NCBI GenBank assembly: GCA_963579025.1
Contig: CAUZFZ010000214.1
Location: 1-14,962, forward strand
DNA: 14,962 nucleotides
From: CAUZFZ01 sp963579025
Lineage (GTDB): Bacteria; Planctomycetota; Planctomycetia; Planctomycetales; Planctomycetaceae
Reading direction: 5' to 3'
The first letter of the stretch is position 1. Each line of letters starts with the position of its first letter. Shown here piece after piece: positions 1 through 8,600 of this stretch. The position numbers and the translations under genes were made by a program. The notes under the pieces were generated by a model that saw nothing but the letters and a program-made list of their open reading frames with translations, had not been told where the DNA came from and did not search any database.

Positions 1-224
1 CGAGGCCTGCGTCGAGTCTTCGACTTCAGCCTCGCCTGGACAACATTCAATGAACTCTCCGCATCCTCGGGCCGCCCTCACTCAACTTGTGTGTAAGGGT
101 GAGGGTTGAAACCCCGGGCTACTCGCCCTTGCCCTTCCGGGGCAGTAAAACTGTGCAACTTCAAAACTAGCGCCTACGAATCATGAGCTGACCCAATATC
201 GGGATGCTATTTCGGCCCCGTTCC
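1..224. other. Non-coding flank downstream of der
   Basis: No recognisable gene lies here. Two plus-strand frames are open from the window edge (one to a stop at 94-96), but the peptides resemble no family I know, so a truncated gene tail cannot be shown or excluded. The stretch holds a small hairpin (GGGTT-GA-AACCC, 103-114) and an overlapping 6-bp stem (112-117 with 137-142, CCCCGG/CCGGGG). Either could lie in the 3' region of the der transcript, but no clear T-run follows on the minus strand. Confidence 0.5.
112..142 (-). terminator. Weak candidate hairpin 3' of der
   Basis: A 6-bp perfect stem (CCCCGG at 112-117, CCGGGG at 137-142) with a 19-base loop lies about 80 bases past the der stop. 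On the minus strand it is followed by GGTTTC rather than a proper U-tract, so this is at best a poor intrinsic terminator. It may just be part of a GC-rich intergenic repeat. Confidence 0.2.
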
Positions 225-1622
225 TCAGTAACTGTCGACCGCTTCTTCCACATCATCCGGCCGCTCGTTTGGATACCGTTGTTCGTCCTGCGTTTTGGGA
301 CGCATGTAGAGCTTGATGGGGACCTCGTTGAACGGCAGTTCCTGCTGCAGGACACCCAGCAGGAATCGTTTCCAGGAATTGGAGAACAACTTCGGATCGT
401 TGCACTTAAGCACGATCGTCGGCGGCTGGGTCGCAACCTGCGTCGCATAGTAGATCTTCGGGACCCGATTCTTGAGGACTCGCGGCCGGTTGCGTTCGAC
501 GGCTGCCCGGACCACTCGATTCAGTTTGCCAGTCGAAACCCTCAGTCGCGACTGCTTGAAAATACTCTGCGCCAGATTCACCAGCTTCCGCACGTTCTTG
601 CCGTCGATCGCCGTCACGAATGAAACGGGAGCATGCCGGATCGATGCGAATTCGCTGATCAGATAATTGCCCCACTTGTCCATCGTCATACCGGCCTCGA
701 CGGCCTGGTCCCATTTGTTGACGACAAAGATACACGGCTTGTAGTTGTTAATGACTTCTTCAACGAGCTGCTTGTCGACTCGGGAAACGGTCTCCTGCGA
801 GTCAAAGAACATCAGCACGACATCCGCGCGACGGATGCTTCTTTGAGCTCGGACCAGTCCGTAATACTCGATGTTGCTGGCCAGACTCTTTCGCTTGCGG
901 ACGCCCGGCGTATCGATCGCAATGATCGTCTTGTTATCGACGTCGAATCTCAGGTCGATGCTGTCACGCGTCGTGCCGGGCACCTCGCTGACGATGACCC
1001 GCTCTTCTTCCGCCAGCGAGTTGATGAACGTACTCTTGCCCACATTGCGACGCCCGACGATCGCGAGCTTAAGTTCCGGGTCCTCAGACAGTTCCGCACC
1101 GGTCTCGCCTTCGTTGTCTGTTGCAGGCGGCAGGTGCTTCAAAACGGCTTCGACCAGCCCGTCACGATTGCGGTTTCCCTTGACGCTGGTGACCACGACC
1201 TCGCAATTCACGAGTGCATAGAACTCGGCGATCTCGTCGTCGAGCTTCGTTGAGTCGCATTTGTTGACCACGAGTAGCTTTGGCTTGTCGATATGCCGCA
1301 GTCGTTCGGCAACTTCAACGTCCAGCGGGACCACTCCGGACTGACCGTCGACAACAAAGACAATCAGGTCCGCTTCGTCGATGCCCAATCGAATCTGATT
1401 CTCGATATCGCTGGTGAGATCATCCGCGTCTTCAATCCCCATTCCGCCGGTGTCGATGACCTCGAAGTACCGCTCATCCTCGTGGATCAGATACCGGACG
1501 CGGTCGCGCGTCGTCCCTGCCGTCCCATCGACGATGGCGATCATCTTCCTCGCCAGCCAGTTAAACAGCGAACTCTTGCCAACATTCGGTCGGCCAACGA
1601 TGGACACGCGCGGGACAGACAT
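225..1622 (-). CDS. der: Ribosome-assembly GTPase Der (EngA)
   Basis: Der is an essential tandem GTPase that binds the 50S subunit and is needed for its late maturation. The 465-residue length is normal for the family. Two G domains are visible. The first has GRPNVGKSS (10-18), TAGTTRD with the switch-I Thr (34-40), DTGG (57-60) and NKCD (120-123). The second has GRRNVGKST (190-198), PGTTRDS (215-221), DTPG (237-240) and NKWD (302-305). A KH-like C-terminal domain follows (about 355-445), ending in an acidic tail. The ATG at 1620-1622 directly precedes the first beta strand (MSVPRVSIVG), the usual family start; no strong Shine-Dalgarno is seen. The second P-loop has Arg where the family often has Pro (GRRN versus GRPN), outside the catalytic GKS. 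The gene stands alone, 318 bases past the end of the kinase operon, so it probably has its own promoter. Identification is secure. Confidence 0.98.
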   Translation of the reverse strand: MSVPRVSIVGRPNVGKSSLFNWLARKMIAIVDGTAGTTRDRVRYLIHEDERYFEVIDTGGMGIEDADDLTSDIENQIRLGIDEADLIVFVVDGQSGVVPLDVEVAERLRHIDKPKLLVVNKCDSTKLDDEIAEFYALVNCEVVVTSVKGNRNRDGLVEAVLKHLPPATDNEGETGAELSEDPELKLAIVGRRNVGKSTFINSLAEEERVIVSEVPGTTRDSIDLRFDVDNKTIIAIDTPGVRKRKSLASNIEYYGLVRAQRSIRRADVVLMFFDSQETVSRVDKQLVEEVINNYKPCIFVVNKWDQAVEAGMTMDKWGNYLISEFASIRHAPVSFVTAIDGKNVRKLVNLAQSIFKQSRLRVSTGKLNRVVRAAVERNRPRVLKNRVPKIYYATQVATQPPTIVLKCNDPKLFSNSWKRFLLGVLQQELPFNEVPIKLYMRPKTQDEQRYPNERPDDVEEAVDSY

Positions 1623-1774
1623 AACTCGACTTCGATGCGTTTAGGGTGGCGGAAAGCCACGCAGTGTAGCCTGAAAACGACGCTGAGTCATTGGTGGCGA
1701 TGGCGCCACCGTTTGGCCGTTATCGCAGCGGAAGCCATGCTCTGAATCGTCTGCCGCATTCGCCAGGAGATAGT

Positions 1775-1812
1775 CCCCTCTCCCCTGTGGGGGAGCGGGT
1801 TAGGGAGAGGGG
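1775..1812. repeat. Hairpin repeat module 1, copy A
   Basis: A perfect 10-bp inverted repeat, CCCCTCTCCC (1775-1784) against GGGAGAGGGG (1803-1812), encloses a G-rich spacer containing GGGGGAGCGGGTTAG. The same module occurs at 14721-14760 in the opposite orientation: both versions begin AGTCCCCTCTCCCC and share GGGTTAGGG when read in the matching sense. This marks a dispersed, REP-like intergenic repeat. It could also form an RNA hairpin in either direction. Confidence 0.85.
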
Positions 1813-1839
1813 CCTCGCAAACGTAACAGCCGTTCGCCG

Positions 1840-1887
1840 CCCCCTCATCCGGCCTGCGGCCACCTTCTCCCCCTCGGGGGGAGAAGG
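1840..1887 (+). repeat. Hairpin repeat module 2, copy A
   Basis: A 48-base unit begins CCCCCTCATCC, then a small GGCC-TGC-GGCC hairpin (1851-1861), then an 11-bp perfect stem CCTTCTCCCCC (1863-1873) / GGGGGAGAAGG (1877-1887) with a 3-base loop. The reverse complement of 14788-14834 is nearly identical, differing only at a few loop and spacer positions. On the minus strand the strong stem lies about 55 bases past the stop of the 622-residue gene and could help end that transcript, although no T-run follows. Confidence 0.88.
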
Positions 1888-1940
1888 GGACACTTATCCG
1901 GGCGAGGGAAAAGCCAGAATGGCCCGCTGCCCTCGGCACT

Positions 1941-3809
1941 TCAATGCGATTCGGGTGTTTTGTTGACGCGGTCTTGCCTGGCCGTCACGGTCAGCCAGCC
2001 ATCAACTGCGGAGACAGATTCGATTCTGAGTGCCGGCATGTCCTGCATCGCCGCCGGCAGGGGTATGTCCTTCAGCTCAACCGTTTTGACGAGATCGCGA
2101 TCCAGGCGGTTTTTCAAAACCCGACGAATGGCGGTCTCACGCAGACTCAGCGACTTGCGTTCCGCGTCGTCGAATCGCGGTGGAATTATGACAGGCTCGC
2201 CGTCGAGCGTTGCGTGAACGATTCCGTTCGTCTCGCTGACCTGAAACGTCACTGAAACCCGCATCGCAGGGTAGGTTCGCCTGCCGGCAATGAATTGCTG
2301 TCCGGTTATCGACACCGTGATGGCGTTCCCGTTGACTCGCAGCGTGATCGGACGCGTTGAGTCGAACGTAATGGCGACTTCTTCCTGCGGGGCAACAGCA
2401 TCGATGGGTGCGGGGATCCCCGCCAGGTCCTCCACCAACTGCTGAAGCTCGCCGATGGTGAGTGTCCTGCCACCGAACATGCTGGCAGCGACGTTGTTCA
2501 GCGCTGACTCATGTAACTGCAGGGCAACATCGTGATCGTTGCTTATCGCCGGCAGTGGCTCCGAGGCTCCCATCTGATGCGATGACGCTTCCAGTACGCT
2601 GACGATCAACTGCTCTTCAGTCGTATTGGTAGCGACGAACTCCGGAAACGCGTCCAACCGCTGCAGTCTGAATCGGATGTTTCGGAGATACTGATCATTC
2701 AGAGGGTCAAGGACCGCGGCAATCTGCTCCGGTAATTGCTTGTGCATTTCTTCTTCGGCGCGACGCGCCGTTGTGTTATTGAACTCCCCTTGTCGTCGCC
2801 ACACCTCGACCCGTGCGATTTGTACAACCAGTGGATCAATCGGCCACGGAAGTGCCGTCTGAATGCAGTAGACACAGACATTTGCTGCCGCCGCGGCCCA
2901 CGGCTGCTGTGAGCGAATCCCATCCTCGTCGATCATGACACGGGAACCAGCACTGATTCCCGCCGCTCCGACGACGTGCGCGGTTACGGGAGTGTAATTC
3001 ACGACACCCTGCACATCAGTCTGACCGTCGAAGCGAATCTCTACTTCTGCCGGTGACTGGCCAGGCACCAGAGTCGCGCCGACGGATCCCTTCGTCACGG
3101 CAGTGCCCGAGACAGAGTTTCCACCGAAGTCTGCGGTGAACGGCGTTTCGAGATTGATCTCCCGTTGAACGGCGCTGGCGATTAATCGTTCCGATAATGC
3201 GACTCGTACATTGGGGTGCGAATACCGATTGCGGATAGTCCTCACGAGAACATCCGCCTGTCTGCGATCTGCTAACCAGCCAAGAATGCTTCCGACCTCG
3301 GCACGTACTTCAGCCTTGTGCCTTTTCTGATAGGACTGAAGCGCAGAGTGAAGTGCATCCAACCGTTGCCCGTAAACGATCTCACTATCACCGGCGGCAT
3401 GGTCAGCAAGAAGTGTCAGATAGTGCGCAAGATCGTGTCGCAGTTGCACAATCTCCGGCATACCCAGACCGGGCTCGTCGCGGGAGACCTGCTGCAACAC
3501 GACCTCAAGTGACTCCGCGTCATTGCCATCAGGATCCTGCAGATATTGGCGAAGTTGTCCCAGCCGCAGGGATTCTTCCCAGGCATCGACGTTTTCAGGT
3601 GTTCGCGCCAGGATTCGGTCGAGACCTTGAAGGTCCTCGTTAAGTTTCGCACGGATCGCCCCGAGTCTTGCTGCGGTGATCGGTTGAAACTGCGATGCAG
3701 CCTGAGCGACCAGTTGTGCATCTGTATCGTCAGCCAGTGCTGTCCGCGGGCCGGACAGCAGAGTGATGAGACAGCTCGTCATCAGGAGTTGCCGTTTCAG
3801 GATGCTCAT
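1941..3809 (-). CDS. Exported protein of unknown function (622 aa), third gene of kinase operon
   Basis: I do not recognise a named family. Residues 1-26 form a clear signal peptide (KR at 5-6, a hydrophobic core, then TALA before the acidic DDTD), so the protein is predicted to be exported. Residues 30-210 look alpha-helical and charged. Residues about 215-300 are rich in Gly, Val and Thr and look like beta strands. A CxxC (C312, C315) follows. After a second helical stretch (about 325-475), a second beta-rich part (about 475-560) precedes a basic helix and a final strand pair. The start is well supported: GAGG lies 7 bases before the ATG (CCTC at 3817-3820 on the plus strand). Only 12 bases separate it from the stop of the 601-residue gene, so the two are probably translationally coupled. 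The position behind a transmembrane kinase suggests an envelope role, but this is inference. Confidence 0.85.
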   Translation of the reverse strand: MSILKRQLLMTSCLITLLSGPRTALADDTDAQLVAQAASQFQPITAARLGAIRAKLNEDLQGLDRILARTPENVDAWEESLRLGQLRQYLQDPDGNDAESLEVVLQQVSRDEPGLGMPEIVQLRHDLAHYLTLLADHAAGDSEIVYGQRLDALHSALQSYQKRHKAEVRAEVGSILGWLADRRQADVLVRTIRNRYSHPNVRVALSERLIASAVQREINLETPFTADFGGNSVSGTAVTKGSVGATLVPGQSPAEVEIRFDGQTDVQGVVNYTPVTAHVVGAAGISAGSRVMIDEDGIRSQQPWAAAAANVCVYCIQTALPWPIDPLVVQIARVEVWRRQGEFNNTTARRAEEEMHKQLPEQIAAVLDPLNDQYLRNIRFRLQRLDAFPEFVATNTTEEQLIVSVLEASSHQMGASEPLPAISNDHDVALQLHESALNNVAASMFGGRTLTIGELQQLVEDLAGIPAPIDAVAPQEEVAITFDSTRPITLRVNGNAITVSITGQQFIAGRRTYPAMRVSVTFQVSETNGIVHATLDGEPVIIPPRFDDAERKSLSLRETAIRRVLKNRLDRDLVKTVELKDIPLPAAMQDMPALRIESVSAVDGWLTVTARQDRVNKTPESH

Positions 3810-3821
3810 CTCGGAACCTCA
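3810..3821 (-). promoter_or_regulatory. Ribosome binding site in 12-base intercistronic gap
   Basis: On the minus strand the gap reads TGAGGTTCCGAG directly before the ATG, placing GAGG at a typical Shine-Dalgarno distance. It immediately follows the TAA stop of the upstream gene. It is one of the few clear ribosome binding sites in the window and supports both the chosen start and coupling of the two exported proteins. Confidence 0.6.
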
Positions 3822-5627
3822 TTATTTCGAGAGTGTGAAGCCAGTGACACGCCACCCGTCAGCAACGTGTTCACCGACCAGTCCAGCCAGTCCGAAGTAT
3901 TTCCGTATCCCGTCGAATTCAGGCAGCTTCGTAAAATCGATTCTTGAATTTCCGGTCTCGGTGTCTCGAAACCGTTTGACGGCCATCCCGGCAAACATTC
4001 CATAGACCGACTCAACTTCGTCAGTTCGGCCAGTGCGTATGAGTTCGTAAGTGGTCTCAAGATCGCGCGAGAGTCTCGATGAGGCACGACCAATGCTGTG
4101 ACTCGGCTTGAGCCTGTTGATCGCCGCCATGACCTGATGGAACTCATCAGCCTCGGCCAATGGCTTGCCGTCATTTCGTGTCAGAACATTGCGGATGGCA
4201 ACTGCATTGGTCGCTATCAACAGTTGCTTGCGTGCCACCATGACCGCCAGCGTGCGGAGACGCGGTGCGCCGTCTTCCTCGTCGCGATTCCGTGACTCAC
4301 CGATTGTCCACAGATCGTTTGCAAAACCTGGAACGCGGTATCGTTTGACACCGGGGTCGTCTCTCAGCATCCGCTTAACAGCCTGCGCGACGCCGTCCTC
4401 ATCGTTGTCGACGCTGACAGCGACAAGGCTGTGTTCGTTCTGGCCGGCGACCGGCTGGACCGATTCATTCAGAATCGTGATGCGTGACCCGAGATTCTGA
4501 ATAACATCTTTCCGGACATCGACGCGTGGCCCATCGTCGGCTTTCAGGTCGTTCATGATGTCATTGAAAGTCCCTTTAATCCCGTCGGCATACAGGTCGT
4601 CAAATAGACCGCCGATGTGGTCGAAGGCCGTTGTCAGATTGAAATGCAAAGACGTCGCCATGTTGACGTCATGCGGAACCCAGTCGGCCAGCGTCGAAGA
4701 TTTATTGTCCGGAAAATCAAAGATCGCCATGGCGCCGCGGTGAGGCCTGGGGGCGTGGATCGCAACACGAATCATCAGGTCGTAGGGAGCGGAGGCTCCA
4801 GTCACAGTGCCGCCAATCGCCCTGACGGCATCCAGACCGTGTCGCTTCGCGAACTCGGCCGGGTGATCCTCGGGTTCGTCGAATGGTCCGGGCTTATGCA
4901 CGAGGCGAACTAGACCCACCGGATCAACGAACCACCGCAGTGTGGGCGTTGTCACCTGTTCGACCTGACAACTGGCCATCGCTTTCTGGTACGACGGCAC
5001 TGAACTCAAAGAGGACTCCGGTTTATTCCAGCGTTTGAGGGCAGCCTCACTTTCCGACTGGCTGGTCGAAAACAGCAGCGTCCCGTCTTTCAGAAGCCAG
5101 GTGGCAACCCGGTCAACGTCCGCATCGGACTTCCATACCCATGTCCTGATTTCGACAGAGTCGCGCTGAACGGCATCAGCCGTGGCCCCGCGTTGTGTAA
5201 ACCGATCGGCAACCGTCGCCAGCAGAGCGTTGGCCTCGCTCTCTTTTCCACGCACATCGACGATGATCATCGTAACGGCCGGCCCATCGCCCGGGTCCAC
5301 AAGTGCTCCCGACATCTCTCCCGTTGCAACTTCGCGAAGTTCGTCGATGGTCGTTCCCGTGTTTTCTTCGAATCCAGGAAGAACGAACTCCTGAAAGTAG
5401 CGATCGGCTTCCGCGACGAACGGCTGCATCGCCGCTGAATCAGCGAGTTGTCCCCAGGCTGTTGTCTTCCATGCGACCTCAAGCTCGACCGCATTTTCGA
5501 CGACAATGAATGCCCGTGTCGTGTCGGGCAACAGTCGATCGGCCGTGCCTGCTTCGGTGGTCTGAGCCGGCGATATCATCACCACAGCAATACAAGAGCA
5601 GATTGTTATTCCGAAGCGGACGTGCAT
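3822..5627 (-). CDS. Exported LPDTT-type protein of unknown function (601 aa), second gene of kinase operon
   Basis: The N-terminus (HVRFG, a hydrophobic core with two Cys at 10 and 12, then AQTTEAGTAD) reads as a signal peptide of about 26 residues; the Cys residues do not form a lipobox. Then come RLLPDTTRAFIVVEN (31-45) and VAWKTTAWGQLADSAAMQPF (51-70). I recall this LPxTT...W..T..GqL..d..mqPF pattern from the N-termini of large uncharacterised planctomycete exported proteins, broadly similar in style to DUF3352-type proteins. The rest alternates predicted strands and helices with no catalytic motif I can name. The start is an ATG at 5625-5627, 63 bases past the kinase stop, with only a weak GAG upstream. 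No terminator is visible in that gap, so co-transcription with the kinase is likely. A role as an extracytoplasmic partner of the kinase is possible but unproven. Confidence 0.85.
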   Translation of the reverse strand: MHVRFGITICSCIAVVMISPAQTTEAGTADRLLPDTTRAFIVVENAVELEVAWKTTAWGQLADSAAMQPFVAEADRYFQEFVLPGFEENTGTTIDELREVATGEMSGALVDPGDGPAVTMIIVDVRGKESEANALLATVADRFTQRGATADAVQRDSVEIRTWVWKSDADVDRVATWLLKDGTLLFSTSQSESEAALKRWNKPESSLSSVPSYQKAMASCQVEQVTTPTLRWFVDPVGLVRLVHKPGPFDEPEDHPAEFAKRHGLDAVRAIGGTVTGASAPYDLMIRVAIHAPRPHRGAMAIFDFPDNKSSTLADWVPHDVNMATSLHFNLTTAFDHIGGLFDDLYADGIKGTFNDIMNDLKADDGPRVDVRKDVIQNLGSRITILNESVQPVAGQNEHSLVAVSVDNDEDGVAQAVKRMLRDDPGVKRYRVPGFANDLWTIGESRNRDEEDGAPRLRTLAVMVARKQLLIATNAVAIRNVLTRNDGKPLAEADEFHQVMAAINRLKPSHSIGRASSRLSRDLETTYELIRTGRTDEVESVYGMFAGMAVKRFRDTETGNSRIDFTKLPEFDGIRKYFGLAGLVGEHVADGWRVTGFTLSK

Positions 5628-5690
5628 GACTCAGCTTTCTGGCTTCGAGTGGGTGGTTGATTCCTGGTGCATGAATTCTTGAGCCAGCAA

Positions 5691-8600
5691 CTACTCGGCG
5701 GGCTTTTCCATTCTCGCCAGTTTCCGTTTCACTTCACGTATGGCCACGGGATGGGAATTCTCATCCTTCAGGACGATATCAAAGAGATACCTGGCGACTT
5801 TCTCGTTGCCGTCGATTGCAAACTTGTTTCCAAACACCATGGCAACCCACATGGAGAATTCACGTCGCGGGTGTTTCTCCGTCAGCCTCCTGAAAGCTGC
5901 TGGCTGAAACTTGCCACGCACCAGATCGAGAAAGACCTGCAGGTCTTTGTCTGTGTAAACGCCACCGTGAAAGGCATCCACAAACGTCTGCGCTTCCTTG
6001 AGCAGGAGTGCATCAATCTCCGCCTGCTCTTCCTCGGAAAGCACCAGGTCGGACAGGGCCAGAATTCGCACTCCCTCACCGATCGGATGCAGAAGAAGCC
6101 GCAGCGATGTGTGCGTGTACCAGCCGGTGTCCCACCAGTCTCGGACGGCCTGTCGCGCGAGTGGTGACTTGAAGCCGTTGGTCAGCGCACCCTGCACAAG
6201 TGCTGGCGTCACGGCCGTCCGAGCAACGTTTTTCACGGACGCGCTGATAACACCACTTCCCGGGATAAACATATCCCACAGCAGTTCTGCTTCGCGCTCC
6301 GTGATTTCCCCTGTCCAGGACATCAGCACTGCGTTGAATGCGAATGAGAACAGCGCTCCTGGATCGTTAGAGCTTCTCCATTCGTCCGCGTCGTCAACAC
6401 CCGTTGGCCAGTTGCGGCGCAGCCCCTCCCGCCAGACTTTGCTCGCGGCCTCGTGATCACCGGCATCTTCATACAGCATGCCCCGCAGCAGGCAGACTCC
6501 ACTGTAGACGACGTACTCAACGGAGTCTTTCGAAGCCTGGTCGAGAAACTGATCAAGGTTCTCTGCGGCCTTTTGCACATCACCCATACTCTGCAGGCAC
6601 ATGGCTCGAATCAGCAGCAGCGACAGATAGTCGTGCTGATACTCGCCGTCTTCCATAACGAGCCACGCATCAAGTCCCTCAATTGCTTCAGTCGCTTTGC
6701 CCTGCATTTTCAAAAGGTAAGCCCACAGCGTCAGGACTCGTATTCTTTCAGCCGGCAGAGTCGCTTCGTCCTTATCGATCTCTCCGAGTAACTGCTTCCA
6801 GATGACGAACGACTCATCATGTTTCAGGTTAAACACATGAACTCCGGCGAGCCTTGATCGTGTTTGCCGTCTGCGCACGGGATCGATGTTGAACAACTCC
6901 TCGACTCGGATTGTCCATTTGAGATCGTCGACAAGGTTTCGACCGGCTGACCACAGAAACGCCCCGTAGTGTTCGCGGCGACGATATTGCAGGATCATTT
7001 CAATCTGCGCTCTCGGAATGAGCAACGCGATCTTCTCGGGCGTGTAGAAGTTCGCGAGTTCATCAAGAATCCCGTCGACCTCCGACCACGCTTTCTCTTC
7101 CACATGATGTTGCAACAAGCTGCAGCCTGCACGGAGGCGCCAGGCGTCGTCAGGTGTCTGTTTGGGGCCCGGTGCCTGTCCGAAGAGCTCCTTCAGAATG
7201 CTGATGGCCTCGTCAGTCTTCTGCACACGCAGTAGACAGAGAGCCCGCTTGTATTGGCATTCGGCGTTTCCGATGCGTCGATACTCGGTTTCGGCATCGC
7301 CGAATTGAGCCAGTGCAAACAGTTCGTCTCCATGTTCAACGGGACTTGGCTTATCTGCCGTGCGCAAGTGCATTGCCTGAAGGTTTTCCAGCTCCACGTC
7401 TTCCGGCAGGTACAGTCCAAAAACACCCGGTTCCGTGGCGGTCACTGGAAACGGGTCTTCGAAGTGGATGGTTTGCCTGTCATTGACGGTAAAACTTAAA
7501 CGGCCGCCTTCGCGACGCGCCAGAAGTCGCAGACGTTCATCTGACACCGAGAGCGAGGTGCCTGCCAGCGGCTGCCCGTCCCGCAGGATGTATATCTGCA
7601 ACCGCTTATTAAACAGATTGCGGAGTACGGTCGCTGCAGGCGGCAGATCGGCAAGGTCTTCAGGCGAAGTGTCGCGGTAATCAAACTGCGGCACGGTGAG
7701 CAGGAAGTCGTAGCGGTGCGAGTCGGACAGATTCAACACCAGACCAATGACGGATGCCTCAGTCCAGTTTCTACCAAACGTGGCTTTCAGTTCGATGCTG
7801 CCGGGTGGACACACCAGTCGAGTTTTCACGGTGTCGTGTTCATTGTCGTCGGCTGTTTCCGTCTCACGGCGTCGGATCGTGCCATCGGCGACGATCACGG
7901 ACGTGTCGTCAAATACCTGGTCCAGGCCGGATGTCAGAAGTGACTCGGCGTCGATCAACTCGTTCCATTGCCTCAGTCGACTGTCGCGCGCCAATCGAAG
8001 GTCGGCCAGCAGGCTGTCGGAGTCAGGAAACACGCCCGAGAAGGATCCGAGACGGTCATCAAACGACTTCGAGTCGTCATCTCCAAACCGTGCCTTTTTG
8101 AGTCGCGAATTCATGTCTGACGTGAATGACTCAAACAACCGGCGCTGTCGAAGCTGAGCGTCCTCAGGCGAGATCTCCGAGATCTCGCCCAACATCTGTT
8201 GCAGCTCTGTGAGGCTGTTGCTCGTCCAGTCGGGCTTTTCCTGCAGCTTGAGTTCGAACAGCCGGGACTTGGCCGCGACCTCCCAGGCTCGGGATTCTTC
8301 GTTGCGTGCGCGTCCAACAAGCAGAGCTGCAGCGATCGACACGATCCCGACCAGAATTAACGCTCCCGCTCCAGCGACTGTCGTGCTGCGGTGTCTTCGG
8401 ACCCAGCGTCCCGCGCGTTCAATGAACGATTCCTGATGAGCTCCAACGGGCTCGTCGCCGAGCCAGTGTTCAACGTCCTCAGCGAGAGCTCCGGCGGAGG
8501 AGTATCGATCCTCAGGCTGCAGCGCCATCGCCCGCAGACAGATCGCCTCAAGCGGCTGTGGAATCGATGGATTGACAGCTCGCGGTGGCGGGAAGTCTCC

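Larger units (their letters stand above)
1623..1940. other. Intergenic region between the secreted-protein operon and der
   Basis: This 318-base gap must carry the der promoter and the 3' end of the upstream operon on the minus strand. I could not pick out a convincing -35/-10 pair for der. The middle (about 1775-1887) is filled by two GC-rich hairpin repeats listed separately. Short frames crossing it translate the repeats into low-complexity Arg/Pro/Gly-rich peptides and are not genes. Confidence 0.7.

Noticed and set aside
1026..1055. Arg in the second P-loop of Der (GRRNVGKS)
   Set aside because: The GKS residues that bind nucleotide are intact, and the changed position is outside the catalytic part. 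I see it as lineage variation.
633..1253. Open plus-strand frame of 206 codons opposite der
   Set aside because: It lies wholly inside der, whose motifs are complete. Long antisense frames are expected in GC-rich genes.
1775..1887. Possible CRISPR array or ribosomal leader suggested by stacked hairpins
   Set aside because: There are no regularly spaced direct repeats with unique spacers, and the hairpins match a dispersed repeat also found at the other end of the window.
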